The notes under the pieces: generated by a model | What the model was told of the DNA's origin: nothing | Databases searched by the model: none | What the model saw: the letters and a program-made list of their open reading frames with translations, nothing else | From: an uncultured Lachnospiraceae bacterium | GTDB lineage: Bacteria > Bacillota > Clostridia > Lachnospirales > Lachnospiraceae | Length of the DNA stretch: 64,000 nt | Reading direction: 5' to 3' | Assembly: GCA_902766825.1 (NCBI GenBank) | Contig: CACXFB010000028.1 | Coordinates: 1-64,000, forward strand | Shown: in pieces, positions 17,053-25,463 of the stretch | Numbering within the stretch: the first letter of the stretch is position 1 | Layout: every line of letters starts with the position of its first letter | Position numbers and translations under genes: made by a program

Positions 17053-18039
17053 ATGCTTTTCTCAGTTCTTGCAACAATCACACTTGAGCGCAATATGAAA
17101 AAGCGAATGAAGGAAGTTTTAGAGTCAAAGAAAGAGGCAGAAAATTCTCTTGATGTTGTATCTAAGATGTCGGCGTCTCTTAGAGAAGGAATCAATAACA
17201 TATATGCCGAGCTTGAGTTGTTAAAGGAAGCTGCACATAATACCAACACAACAATGGAGGAAGTAAGTCTTGGAGCGGCAGATACCGCACAGGCAGTTCA
17301 GAGCCAGATAATCCAGACAGAGGCAATACAGAATAAAGTAGATGACGTTGACGGAGCAGCTGAAAATATTGCAGGTAATATTTCACATACTCTTCAGATT
17401 ATTGATGAGGCAGATGTGCAGATTAAGACACTTATTGAAAGTGTTGATGTATCGGTGGAAAACGGAAGTATGGCAGCAAGCCGTCTTGAAAAATTAAATT
17501 CTTACATTGATGAGATGAATATGATTATCGAGCTTATTAACAGCATTGCAGATCAGACAAGCCTGTTAGCTCTTAATGCCAACATAGAAGCTGCACGTGC
17601 AGGTGAAGTCGGTAAAGGATTTGCTGTTGTTGCTAATGAGATTTCACAGATGGCAAACCAGACAAGTGAAGCAACGGTACAGATAACACAGCTTATTCAG
17701 AATGTGGGAAGTGCAATAAAAGAAGTTGTTGATGTAATTTATACCATGATTGAGGGTATTAACGATGAGAAAGTTGCGACAGGTAACACTGCAAAAGGAC
17801 TTTCAAATATCAGTAATGATACTCATTCCATCAAGCACAATGTCGAGGCACTTGTTAATTCGATTGATGAACTTAAAGATGCCAACAGTGTTATTGTTGA
17901 TTCGATACAGACAATCTCGGCTATATCACAAGAAGTTAGTGCTCATGCAATGGAGACCAAGGAAGCAGAGGAGAGAAATGTTGAGATTCTTGGAAATGTA
18001 TCCGATGCAATGGAGAATCTCGTTAAGACAGCTCAGTAA
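17053..18039 (+). CDS. 3' half of an amber-interrupted chemoreceptor (MCP signalling domain)
   Basis: 328 residues from the first ATG after the TAG. It begins inside the last TM (MLFSVLATITL), then a coiled linker and the MCP signalling domain with the tip motif SLLALNANIEAARAG and GKGFAVVANEISQMANQTSE. There is no ribosome binding site before 17053 and the frame is the same as the upstream half, so independent translation is unlikely. Intact relatives have both parts in one protein that signals to CheA/CheW. Either a pseudogene, a readthrough gene or a base error. A terminator follows at 18057. Confidence 0.75.
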   Translation: MLFSVLATITLERNMKKRMKEVLESKKEAENSLDVVSKMSASLREGINNIYAELELLKEAAHNTNTTMEEVSLGAADTAQAVQSQIIQTEAIQNKVDDVDGAAENIAGNISHTLQIIDEADVQIKTLIESVDVSVENGSMAASRLEKLNSYIDEMNMIIELINSIADQTSLLALNANIEAARAGEVGKGFAVVANEISQMANQTSEATVQITQLIQNVGSAIKEVVDVIYTMIEGINDEKVATGNTAKGLSNISNDTHSIKHNVEALVNSIDELKDANSVIVDSIQTISAISQEVSAHAMETKEAEERNVEILGNVSDAMENLVKTAQ

Positions 18040-18056
18040 TAATACGAAAACAGTTA

Positions 18057-18085
18057 AACAGTCCGTGAATGCGGGCTGTTTTTTT
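18057..18085 (+). terminator. Rho-independent terminator after the chemoreceptor
   Basis: AACAGTCC pairs with GGGCTGTT (one G-T pair) over an 8-nt loop and runs into seven T. Confidence 0.85.
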
Positions 18086-18116
18086 GCATAAAATATTGTT
18101 AAAATGCTAAAAAATA

Positions 18117-18145
18117 ATGACTTTAACGCTGAATCATTGTATAAT
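18117..18145 (+). promoter_or_regulatory. Promoter for the Fn3/MBG surface protein
   Basis: ATGACT, 17 nt, TATAAT (four of six and six of six). It gives a leader of about 105 nt before the ATG at 18258. Confidence 0.55.
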
Positions 18146-18164
18146 ATGACTAGCAGTTTTTACA

Positions 18165-18235
18165 TATACGCGTTGCAGTATGGGCCTGAGGTAAATGCAA
18201 GGATGCAAAACTTATGACGGCTTCAAAAACGCAAT
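18165..18235 (+). promoter_or_regulatory. Structured 5' leader, possible riboswitch
   Basis: The leader can close with GCGTT (18170-18174) and AACGC (18228-18232), and GCC (near 18184) can pair with GGC (near 18220). It encloses GGTAAATGCAAGGATGCAAA, which partly recalls the GGcAAA...GAcGCAAA core of c-di-GMP-I (GEMM) riboswitches, but the usual P2 stem is not clear. It ends about 10 nt before the AGGAGG, where folding could affect translation. A guess from pattern only. Confidence 0.3.
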
Positions 18236-18257
18236 AAATTACAGGAGGTATAACGTT

Positions 18258-18383
18258 ATGAAGAAATTGATGTCGATTTTGCTTGCACTGGCACTTGTTA
18301 TTACAACGAATGTGACCTTTGCGGCAGCAGCTAACAATGGTCCGTGTGATAAGCCGATTACAGGGGTGGATGAAGAGTTTTAG
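18258..18383 (+). CDS. Signal-peptide fragment of an amber-interrupted surface protein
   Basis: 41 residues: a clean Sec signal peptide (KKLMSILLALALVITTNVTFAAA) followed by a short mature start, ending at a TAG at 18381-18383. The frame is open both before and after this codon and continues to 20759. It has a perfect AGGAGG 9 nt upstream and its own promoter, so translation does start here. Without readthrough the cell would export only a peptide of about 20 residues. Confidence 0.7.
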   Translation: MKKLMSILLALALVITTNVTFAAAANNGPCDKPITGVDEEF

Positions 18384-18392
18384 GTTGCTTTT

Positions 18393-20759
18393 TTGACTAT
18401 CTTTGATGACACTGTATCACAGGAGGGTGGGCAACAAGAGAGAATTAGTTTATTTTCTGATAATACCGTACACAAAGGTGTGATTAAAGGTGCCGAGTAC
18501 GATTTGAAAACAAATACACTTACTTTGACAAATTTTAAGAATACTAAATATGGTATTTCAGCCAATATGATGGGGGATGATTTTAAGATTAAAGTTGTTG
18601 GCAACTGTGAAATTGCCACTATTTTGGTATGGGGGGATGGATATGGCGGAAGCCTTGAGATCACAGGTAACGGAACTTTAACTGTTAATGCCAATAAGCA
18701 AAATAATATAGGTATAGATTTTGAATGTGAGGGAACAAATTCGAAGTTTAAAATTTCAAAAGATGTTACCGTAAAGGCATATGGAAAAGAAAAAGCGGTT
18801 GATTTTTCTTACAGCACAATAAGTAATAAGTCAGGTGTAATGTATGCTGACGGTAAGAGTGTTACCGGCATAGCAGGAGAACAACAGAAAGCGTATATAC
18901 ATAGCATTTCCGGTGTATATGCGGGGAAAAGCCCTATAAATTACGGAATTCAATTAAAGAAAGCATCAGACCCTGATGGTATTTATTCACGTACAGAATA
19001 TGGAGATATTGTGGATGGTGAATGGGTGTCTACAAGTTATGAAATCAGCAAGTATATTTATATAAAACAATTGGGTTGTTATATTAAGGATTACGATGCA
19101 TCTTGTGAGATGTCTTTTGATGAGTTTGAAAAGTCTGATTTTTCAGTTGTAATGGTTAAAGACGATGAGCCTCAAATAATAGAGTCATACAGGGTTAATG
19201 AGGTTCTTCCTGAAGGTTCTTATCATGCTGCATATATGATCAATAATCCTAATGACAGTAACGGATTGTATTATACAACACAGTATATTTATGAGGATTG
19301 TACTGATGATAAGTATAATTATACTTTAAGAAAATTTGAATATAATAATTTAACAGATACATATGTAGAAATAAGTAAAGAGGAGAGAATAAAATATAAA
19401 GATTTAGTGGCAAGGGGTATGACATTTAAATATGGTGCAGACGGCGAACCTGTAAAATTTAACTTTGATAGTGATGAAGACGGTAAAACATATACAAACT
19501 GGGCAGTGAATATGTCAAATGATCCTAACGGTATATATGGTCTTAATGACTATCCGTTAAAAGACGGTTCAGAGGTATACACCATCAAACGCCTTGTATA
19601 CAGCAACGAAAGAAACAGATATGAGGAAGATGAAACATTTAAGGATATAGATTTAACACAGGATGAGTTTGAAAAAGCAGGATACACGTATAAGTATAAT
19701 GAGGTTGAAAAAAATTTTTATGAAAAGTTTGCAATTAAAACATGGCTTGAATTAATGAAAGACAGTAAGGGGAAGAAGTATGCAATAGAGAGTAATAGCG
19801 AGCAAAAGATTTTTGATTTTGCAGAAAATAAAAAAATACAGGTTGGTGATAATACATATTACATATTGACTCCAAGTAATTTAACTTCCATAGATGATCT
19901 TGAAGATTATTCAATGGAAGTTGATACGGAATATTATCATTACTATTATAATGGAACGTCATATATACATAATCCGGCAAGTGCAACTGTAACAGACATA
20001 TCAAAGAGTGGTGTTGCAACTGTGGCAGCTATTGCAAATCAGGTTTACACAGGTAAAGCAATAACACCTGCAGTAACTGTTAAGGTTGGAAGCACGAAAC
20101 TTACCAAGGGAACAGATTATACTGTAGCATACAAGAATAACATTAATGCCGGAACTGCAACGGTTACTATTACCGGTAAGGGTAAGTATAAAGGTTCAAA
20201 GAGTGTTACTTTTAAGATAACAGCTAAGAAGATTACACCGGCTGTAACACTCAGTGCAACTTCGTACAATTATTCCGGAAAAGTAATTACTCCTGCTGTA
20301 ACGGTTAAAGCAGGAAGTAAAGTTCTTAAGAAAGGAACGGATTACACAGTGACTTATGGTGCAGGAAGAAAGAATGTCGGAGCGTATAGTGTTATTGTTA
20401 AACTGAAAGGTAATTATACAGGAAGCAAGGCGGTATCATTTAATATTAATCCTAAAGGAACAACACTTGCCGGTCTTGTAAAGGCATCTAAGGCATTGAC
20501 TGTTAAATGGAGCAAGCAGGCTGCAAAGATGGCAACAACAACAATTAACGGTTATGAGCTTCAGTATTCGACTAATGCGAAGTTTGCTTCAAATACAAAG
20601 AGTGTCAAGGTTTCAGGTGTAAATACTGTTACAAAGAAGATAACAGGGCTTAAAGGCAATACTAAGTACTTTGTAAGAATTCGTACTTTCAAGAAAGTCG
20701 GAACCAAGGTATTCTACTCAGCATGGTCGGCGGTTAAAAATGCTGTTACAGCAAAATAA
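18393..20759 (+). CDS. Main part of an amber-interrupted secreted protein with MBG/Ig-like and fibronectin III domains
   Basis: 788 residues from a TTG with no ribosome binding site, in the same frame as the signal peptide before the TAG. The first 150 residues have a carbohydrate-binding/beta-helix look (GGSLEITGNGTLTVNANK). The middle has four or so similar segments of about 85 residues (such as DPNGIYGLNDY, DPDGIYSRTEYGD, DSNGLYYTTQYI). Two MBG-like repeats follow (YTGKAITPAVTVKVGS... and YSGKVITPAVTVKAGS...), then a C-terminal Fn3 domain ending KNAVTAK. No LPxTG or TM anchor. Likely a secreted adhesin or matrix protein if made at all. Confidence 0.72.
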   Translation: MTIFDDTVSQEGGQQERISLFSDNTVHKGVIKGAEYDLKTNTLTLTNFKNTKYGISANMMGDDFKIKVVGNCEIATILVWGDGYGGSLEITGNGTLTVNANKQNNIGIDFECEGTNSKFKISKDVTVKAYGKEKAVDFSYSTISNKSGVMYADGKSVTGIAGEQQKAYIHSISGVYAGKSPINYGIQLKKASDPDGIYSRTEYGDIVDGEWVSTSYEISKYIYIKQLGCYIKDYDASCEMSFDEFEKSDFSVVMVKDDEPQIIESYRVNEVLPEGSYHAAYMINNPNDSNGLYYTTQYIYEDCTDDKYNYTLRKFEYNNLTDTYVEISKEERIKYKDLVARGMTFKYGADGEPVKFNFDSDEDGKTYTNWAVNMSNDPNGIYGLNDYPLKDGSEVYTIKRLVYSNERNRYEEDETFKDIDLTQDEFEKAGYTYKYNEVEKNFYEKFAIKTWLELMKDSKGKKYAIESNSEQKIFDFAENKKIQVGDNTYYILTPSNLTSIDDLEDYSMEVDTEYYHYYYNGTSYIHNPASATVTDISKSGVATVAAIANQVYTGKAITPAVTVKVGSTKLTKGTDYTVAYKNNINAGTATVTITGKGKYKGSKSVTFKITAKKITPAVTLSATSYNYSGKVITPAVTVKAGSKVLKKGTDYTVTYGAGRKNVGAYSVIVKLKGNYTGSKAVSFNINPKGTTLAGLVKASKALTVKWSKQAAKMATTTINGYELQYSTNAKFASNTKSVKVSGVNTVTKKITGLKGNTKYFVRIRTFKKVGTKVFYSAWSAVKNAVTAK

Positions 20760-20797
20760 ACGTCTGGATTTAGTGCAGATAATATTATAAAATATAT

Positions 20798-20844
20798 AAT
20801 CAGCAGAGCAAATGTGATAGGTCGCAGGTGTTCTGCTGATTTTA
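20798..20844 (+). terminator. Rho-independent terminator after the Fn3 protein
   Basis: AATCAGCAGA (20798-20807) pairs with TCTGCTGATT (20832-20841) over a 24-nt loop, followed by a short T run. Confidence 0.7.
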
Positions 20845-20869
20845 GTGAGAAGTGGAAAAGGAACAGTGA

Positions 20870-23008
20870 ATGAACAGTGGATTTAAAAATGTTGTGCCTG
20901 TGGGAAAAGACAAGGCAGGAATTATATTTAAAGACATAATGATAGGAATCATTATTGCACTTGTATCAATACCGATATCGATGGGGTATTCGCAGGTTGC
21001 GGGACTTCCTGTAGTGTATGGCTTGTATGGAAGCTTATTTCCTATAATGATATATGCAGTGATAACATCGTCACCCCGGTTTGTATTCGGTGTTGATGCG
21101 GCGCCTGCAGCTCTTGTGGGCGGAATGCTGGCGAATATGGCGATAATACCGGGAACACATGAAGCCAGGGAAATAGTTGTGCTTGTAACTGCTTTTGTGA
21201 CTTTGTGGCTGTTTTTGTTTTATATATTTAAAGCTGACAGGCTTATAAAGTTTATATCTCATCCTGTAATGGGAGGATTTATTACCGGAATCGGAATTAC
21301 CATAATTCTTATGCAGATACCGAAATTGTTCGGGGGAGTTTCAGGAACCGGTGAGGCAATAGAACTGATACGTCACATTGTATCTGAGGCTGATAAAAAA
21401 TTTCATATGTTCTCATTTGGCCTTGGTCTAATGACTGTTATTATAATATTGGTTTCAAAAAAAATGTGTCCGAAGCTTCCTATTCAGATTGTTGTAATGG
21501 TTGTTGGTGCGGCGCTTACATATTTTTTTCATATTGACAAATACGGTGTTGCAACTTTGCCTAAGGTGGCGGGCGGACTTCCAAGACCGGTTTTGCCTGA
21601 TTTTACTTTGCTACATAAACATGCCACAGATATTATTCTTCCGAGTATGACAATAGCAATGGTTATTTGTACGGAGACGCTGCTTGCCACTTCAAATAAT
21701 GCACTTAAAAATGATGACAGAATTGAAGGAAGAAGAGAAATACTTGCTTACGGAATGGGGAATCTCATGGCGGCGGCATTTGGAGTATGTCCTGTTAACG
21801 GAAGTGTATCAAGAACGGGGATAGCAGGACAGTACAAGGTACAAAGTCAGGTTATGTCTTTGACTGCAGGTGTAACAATGCTTTTAATTCTGTTATTTGG
21901 AACCGGATTTATTGAGTATCTTCCGGTGCCGGTGTTAACGGGAATAGTTATTGCGGCGCTTATAGGAACATTTGAATTTGATCTTGCGATAAAACTTAAA
22001 AAAGTGGACAAAGAAGAGTACATGATATTTTATGCGGTACTAGCCGCAGTTCTTGTACTTGGAACGGTATATGCGGTTGTCGTCGGAGTTATTATGACGC
22101 AGTTCACATTCATAATAAGACAGTCAAAACCAAAGACAGCATTCCTCGGTGTGGTTGATAATGATGATGGATATCATGATCTGAAAGGGACAATGGGAGA
22201 ATCTGTTCCGATTAAGGATGTTGTTATATACAGATTCACCGGAACACTGTTTTTTGCCAACATTGAACAATTCTGCGATGAACTTTTCTACGGTATAAAA
22301 GAAGATACAAAGGTTATAATAATTGATGCGACAGGAATAGGTAGTGTAGATGTCACTGCGGCCGAAAGACTCGTATATATATATCATAAGTTCAAAGATA
22401 GCGGCAGAAAATTTTATATTGCAGGTCATGTGAGTCATGTAAATGATCAGCTGCATGATTTTGGTGCCGGAGAACTTATTAAAGACGGAGTAGTAAGGTC
22501 GAGAATATCGCTTGCGCTAAGGGCGTGCGGTATTGACAGACCTTATGAAAAGGATCAAGAATATATCTCAACGAAGAGGCCGTTTGCAAAAAGATTTGCG
22601 GAGTTTTCCTGGGCGTACGGAAAACATGCGGATGAGAAGATGCAGGAACTTGTACACACAATAGCACTTGAGATTGCAAGGGAAGGACAAGTGGATGTAA
22701 CGGCTGTATTTGATAAGGAAAAACAGTTGGCAGGAGGGTATTGGAATGACGCCGACGAGGCACTTTTCTTAGGAGAACTTGAGATGGAACTTGCTCTTTT
22801 GGCGCAACAGGGAAGGTTGACAAAAGAGAACGAAGAGACTATAGAAGAAAGTATTTGGACCCGTTACGGTCAGCTTGAAAAGATACTTGAGGAACGCTTA
22901 GAAGGTTCATCTAAAAAGATAGATGTCAAACTGAAAGAACATGAGAGTCGTTTTATGAAAAAGCATCCTAAAGCATATGAGCATTTTCAAAAAGAACATG
23001 AAAGATAA
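20870..23008 (+). CDS. SulP family inorganic anion transporter with STAS domain
   Basis: 712 residues. The N-terminal 400 residues hold ten or more TM segments with the SulP signature near the start (ALVSIPISMGYSQVAGLPVV, then GLYGSLFPIM). A STAS domain spans about 445-560 (FTGTLFFANIEQFCDEL, IIDATGIGSVDVTAAERL). Beyond it is a charged, helical tail of about 150 residues that most SulP proteins lack. The family carries sulfate, bicarbonate or other anions; which one is not visible. Alone in its transcription unit, between a terminator and a DUF1295 remnant. RBS AAAGGAA before the ATG. Confidence 0.9.
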   Translation: MNSGFKNVVPVGKDKAGIIFKDIMIGIIIALVSIPISMGYSQVAGLPVVYGLYGSLFPIMIYAVITSSPRFVFGVDAAPAALVGGMLANMAIIPGTHEAREIVVLVTAFVTLWLFLFYIFKADRLIKFISHPVMGGFITGIGITIILMQIPKLFGGVSGTGEAIELIRHIVSEADKKFHMFSFGLGLMTVIIILVSKKMCPKLPIQIVVMVVGAALTYFFHIDKYGVATLPKVAGGLPRPVLPDFTLLHKHATDIILPSMTIAMVICTETLLATSNNALKNDDRIEGRREILAYGMGNLMAAAFGVCPVNGSVSRTGIAGQYKVQSQVMSLTAGVTMLLILLFGTGFIEYLPVPVLTGIVIAALIGTFEFDLAIKLKKVDKEEYMIFYAVLAAVLVLGTVYAVVVGVIMTQFTFIIRQSKPKTAFLGVVDNDDGYHDLKGTMGESVPIKDVVIYRFTGTLFFANIEQFCDELFYGIKEDTKVIIIDATGIGSVDVTAAERLVYIYHKFKDSGRKFYIAGHVSHVNDQLHDFGAGELIKDGVVRSRISLALRACGIDRPYEKDQEYISTKRPFAKRFAEFSWAYGKHADEKMQELVHTIALEIAREGQVDVTAVFDKEKQLAGGYWNDADEALFLGELEMELALLAQQGRLTKENEETIEESIWTRYGQLEKILEERLEGSSKKIDVKLKEHESRFMKKHPKAYEHFQKEHER

Positions 23009-23063
23009 AGTTTTTTAAAGAAAAGAGGCTTTTCTGTTGCAGCAATCGGAGTAATTGTGATGA

Positions 23064-23369
23064 TTTGTTGATACAGGATTATTTAAGATTGTAAGATGCC
23101 CTAATTATTTTGGGGAAATGCTTTTCTGGACGGGTGTATTTATATCAGGTTTAAATGTCTGTGACAGCATCCCGGCATGGATTGCAGTATTTGCAGGATA
23201 TCTTGGTATTATTTATGTAATGTTCAGTGGAGCAAGAAGACTGGAGGAGCGCCAGAATCGCAATTACGGTAATGATGAAGAATATCAGAAATACGTTAAG
23301 AGTACGCCGATTATGATACCGTTTGTACCAATTTACAGTGTGGAAAAACATAAATGGCTCGTCGGATAA
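23064..23369 (+). pseudogene. C-terminal remnant of a DUF1295 (steroid-reductase-like) membrane protein
   Basis: The frame is open from 23064, after a TGA at 23061, and codes LFKIVRCPNYFGEMLFW, WIAVFAGYLGIIYVMF, RRLEERQNRNY and YQKYVKSTPIMIPFVP. This matches the last 100 or so residues of DUF1295 proteins, where PNYFGE is the hallmark. The first 150 or more residues are missing and upstream bases are mostly SulP. An ATG exists at 23118 but has no proper ribosome binding site and would start inside the conserved motif. I regard it as a dead gene end. Confidence 0.7.
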
Positions 23370-23398
23370 GATAAGTTCACAGAAAAGACACAAAAGAA

Positions 23399-23425
23399 TT
23401 AGCACTCACCTCTTGACAGTGCTAA
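23399..23425 (+). promoter_or_regulatory. CIRCE operator (HrcA binding site)
   Basis: TTAGCACTC, 9 nt, CAGTGCTAA. This is the CIRCE inverted repeat (TTAGCACTC-N9-GAGTGCTAA) with one mismatch in the second arm. HrcA binds CIRCE and represses heat-shock genes. It overlaps the -35 of the hsp20 promoter. Confidence 0.9.
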
Positions 23426-23441
23426 TAATCGGTGCTATAAC
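23413..23441 (+). promoter_or_regulatory. hsp20 promoter
   Basis: TTGACA, 17 nt, TATAAC, a near-consensus sigma-A promoter whose -35 lies within the CIRCE spacer and second arm. The leader before hsp20 is about 55 nt. Confidence 0.85.
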
Positions 23442-23503
23442 TGATATAGAACAAAGGAAAAACATAGAGTTAAGTTTTTAAGCAGAAAAAGGAGGAATGA
23501 CCT

Positions 23504-23959
23504 ATGTTATATCCAAGTATCTTTAACGACAATTTATTTGATGACCTGATGGATTTTGAATTCCCATCATTCAATGCTTTTGACAACATTGACAGAAAGC
23601 TTTACGGAAAGCATGCAGCGCATGTTATGAAGACTGATGTCCGCGAGCATGACGACAGCTACGATATAGATATTGACCTGCCGGGATTTAAGAAAGAGGA
23701 CATTAATCTTTCACTTGAGAACGGATGCCTTAACGTAAATGTGGCAAAAGGTCTTAATAAGGATGAAAAGGACAAGAAAGGTAAGATGATCAGACAGGAG
23801 CGTTATACCGGTTCAATGAGCAGAAGCTTCTATGTTGGTAAGGAGATTACAGTTGAAGATGTAAAGGCTAAGTTTGAGGATGGTGTCCTTACACTTACAC
23901 TTCCTAAGAAGGAGAAAAAAGAGATTAAGGAAAATAACACAATTATGATTGAAGGATGA
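23504..23959 (+). CDS. Hsp20/alpha-crystallin family small heat shock protein
   Basis: 151 residues, standard length. An N-terminal region rich in Phe/Asp (FNDNLFDDLMDFEFPSF) is followed by an alpha-crystallin domain with the DIDLPGFKKEDINLSLE strand, ERYTGSMSRSFYV and the FEDGVLTLTLPK motif. The C-terminal IxI-like tail reads TIMIEG. It is an ATP-independent holdase that forms oligomers and keeps unfolded proteins soluble. CIRCE and a strong promoter upstream imply HrcA control. RBS AGGAGG. Confidence 0.95.
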   Translation: MLYPSIFNDNLFDDLMDFEFPSFNAFDNIDRKLYGKHAAHVMKTDVREHDDSYDIDIDLPGFKKEDINLSLENGCLNVNVAKGLNKDEKDKKGKMIRQERYTGSMSRSFYVGKEITVEDVKAKFEDGVLTLTLPKKEKKEIKENNTIMIEG

Positions 23960-23989
23960 TGAAACATTTTTGATATCCTCATAATTGAT

Positions 23990-24047
23990 AATCCCCTGTG
24001 AAACTCAAAGGACATTAATGTCAGACTTCACAGGGGATTTATTTTTT
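23990..24047 (+). terminator. Rho-independent terminator of hsp20
   Basis: AATCCCCTGTGAA pairs perfectly with 24027-24039 over a 24-nt loop, followed by a T-rich run. It lies between the converging hsp20 and phosphoesterase genes. Confidence 0.85.
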
Positions 24048-24064
24048 CAAATTATTAAATAAAA

Positions 24065-25168
24065 CTATTCAGGTATTATATCGATAACACCATACTCGGA
24101 AAATGTGCCGGTCTTGAACTTGATTGCCCAGTCTGAAATACCGGAATTGACTATGAAAGTTGTGTTATTTCGTTCTTCTAATCCATAGGTTGCATCATTT
24201 GAACCGATAAGTTCCCCGATAGGGCCTATAGGTATGAGTTGACCGCCGTGGGTATGACCTGATAGGACGAGGTCGGTATCGGTCGCAGATTCGTTGTCAT
24301 AATCATTTGGCTGGTGATCCAGCATTATGATGTATTTTGAAGTGTCAAGTCCCTCCATCAGTCTGGAAGCTTCAATTCTATCAGTTTGAGTTCTATCCTG
24401 TCTTCCTACAATATAGAAACGGTCATCAATCAGAACTGTTTCATCCTGAAGAAGGATAATATTATTCTTTGCCAGCTGCTCCTCAAGTTCTGCTACAGTG
24501 AAATTACGATAATTAAAATAGCCTTTGTCGTGGTTGCCGTAAATCATGTAGATACCGTAGGTGGAGTCCATTTTTCCCAATGCCTCGCAGGATTTTATCA
24601 TATCCTCTTTTGTGGTGTCATCATCCACGAAATCGCCGGTAAAAAGGATTATGTCAGGGTTGGTTTTCTGTATTGTTTCAAGATGCTTTGCAAAACCATC
24701 TGCATGGAAGGTTGCTCCCACATGCGAATCTGATATCTGAACAATACGAAGAGGTTTGTCTCCCAGATTCTTCTGGGTTTTTATTGTATAATCCGTCTCC
24801 CGGACATGATGTACATTGTACCAGCCTTTGCCAAGATAAACTGCTGTCAGCAAAAGAGCAATAAGGGTATATATGTATGTTGCGGGCTTCTTCTTTGCAA
24901 GTCTGCCGATTATCAGACCAACAAGGTCACAAAGTCCGAGAAAGAAGGCGATATGAACCAGAACCACCATGGTATTAACCATACTTACAATACAAAATAT
25001 AATGATAACTGCTATAGGTATTAATGCCGCTACCGCAATGTAGGGACGGCACTTGTTCTGATAAATTTTTTTCAGGAACCCAAACCTGAGCACTCCGGCA
25101 ACCGGATAAATAATTACCAGCAGGGCAATCAGGATAAAAGCAAGAGTAACACCGATTAATCTAAGCAT
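24065..25168 (-). CDS. Membrane-anchored metallophosphoesterase (YkuE-like)
   Basis: 367 residues. Three or four TM segments fill the first 115 residues, then a calcineurin-like phosphoesterase domain with the metal-binding set: QISDSHVG, LFTGDFVDDD, YGNHDKGYF, MLDHQP and LSGHTHGGQ. Relatives such as YkuE and the UDP-2,3-diacylglucosamine hydrolase-like proteins work at the membrane on lipids or cell-wall material; the substrate here is unknown. Transcribed against its neighbours, divergent from the pilus operon with about 295 nt between starts. RBS AAGGAG before the start. Confidence 0.9.
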   Translation of the reverse strand: MLRLIGVTLAFILIALLVIIYPVAGVLRFGFLKKIYQNKCRPYIAVAALIPIAVIIIFCIVSMVNTMVVLVHIAFFLGLCDLVGLIIGRLAKKKPATYIYTLIALLLTAVYLGKGWYNVHHVRETDYTIKTQKNLGDKPLRIVQISDSHVGATFHADGFAKHLETIQKTNPDIILFTGDFVDDDTTKEDMIKSCEALGKMDSTYGIYMIYGNHDKGYFNYRNFTVAELEEQLAKNNIILLQDETVLIDDRFYIVGRQDRTQTDRIEASRLMEGLDTSKYIIMLDHQPNDYDNESATDTDLVLSGHTHGGQLIPIGPIGELIGSNDATYGLEERNNTTFIVNSGISDWAIKFKTGTFSEYGVIDIIPE

Positions 25169-25286
25169 AAGTTTGTTCTCCTTGAGAGCATAATAGTATT
25201 TTTCATTATAAATGCAATAAATATATTTTACAATAAAATGATGGTAGAATTAATTTGTTACTATAGTGTTAACTGTGCACAAACCT

Positions 25287-25316
25287 ATGGCAAAATGAAT
25301 TAAAAAGTTGTATAAT
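25287..25316 (+). promoter_or_regulatory. Candidate promoter of the pilus operon
   Basis: ATGGCA, 18 nt, TATAAT. Perfect -10, four of six at -35. The leader to the adhesin start at 25464 is about 140 nt. Confidence 0.5.
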
Positions 25317-25360
25317 GAAATAAATCCATCAAGAGATTGTGACGATAATATTTGTGAAAA

Positions 25361-25401
25361 TTATGCATATTCAACAATCGTGGTGCGTATAAAATGCATA
25401 A
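25361..25401 (+). other. Inverted repeat in the pilus leader
   Basis: TTATGCAT (25361-25368) and ATGCATAA (25394-25401) form an 8-bp stem with a 25-nt loop inside the predicted leader. It is followed by A-rich sequence, so it is not a terminator; it could be a binding site or an mRNA hairpin. Confidence 0.4.
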
Positions 25402-25463
25402 ACAAAAAAATGTGTTAGTTGTTCAAATATATCAGGGGAAGATACAAGGCAGGTGAGACAATA

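Noticed and set aside
16576-20759. Global recoding of TAG as a sense codon
   Set aside because: Several intact genes in the window end in TAG, including those ending at 4801, 9444, 10459, 31329 and 32432, so TAG is a normal stop.
23118-23369. A free-standing 83-residue membrane protein
   Set aside because: Its start falls within the PNYFGE motif of DUF1295 and lacks an RBS, so a gene remnant is the better call.
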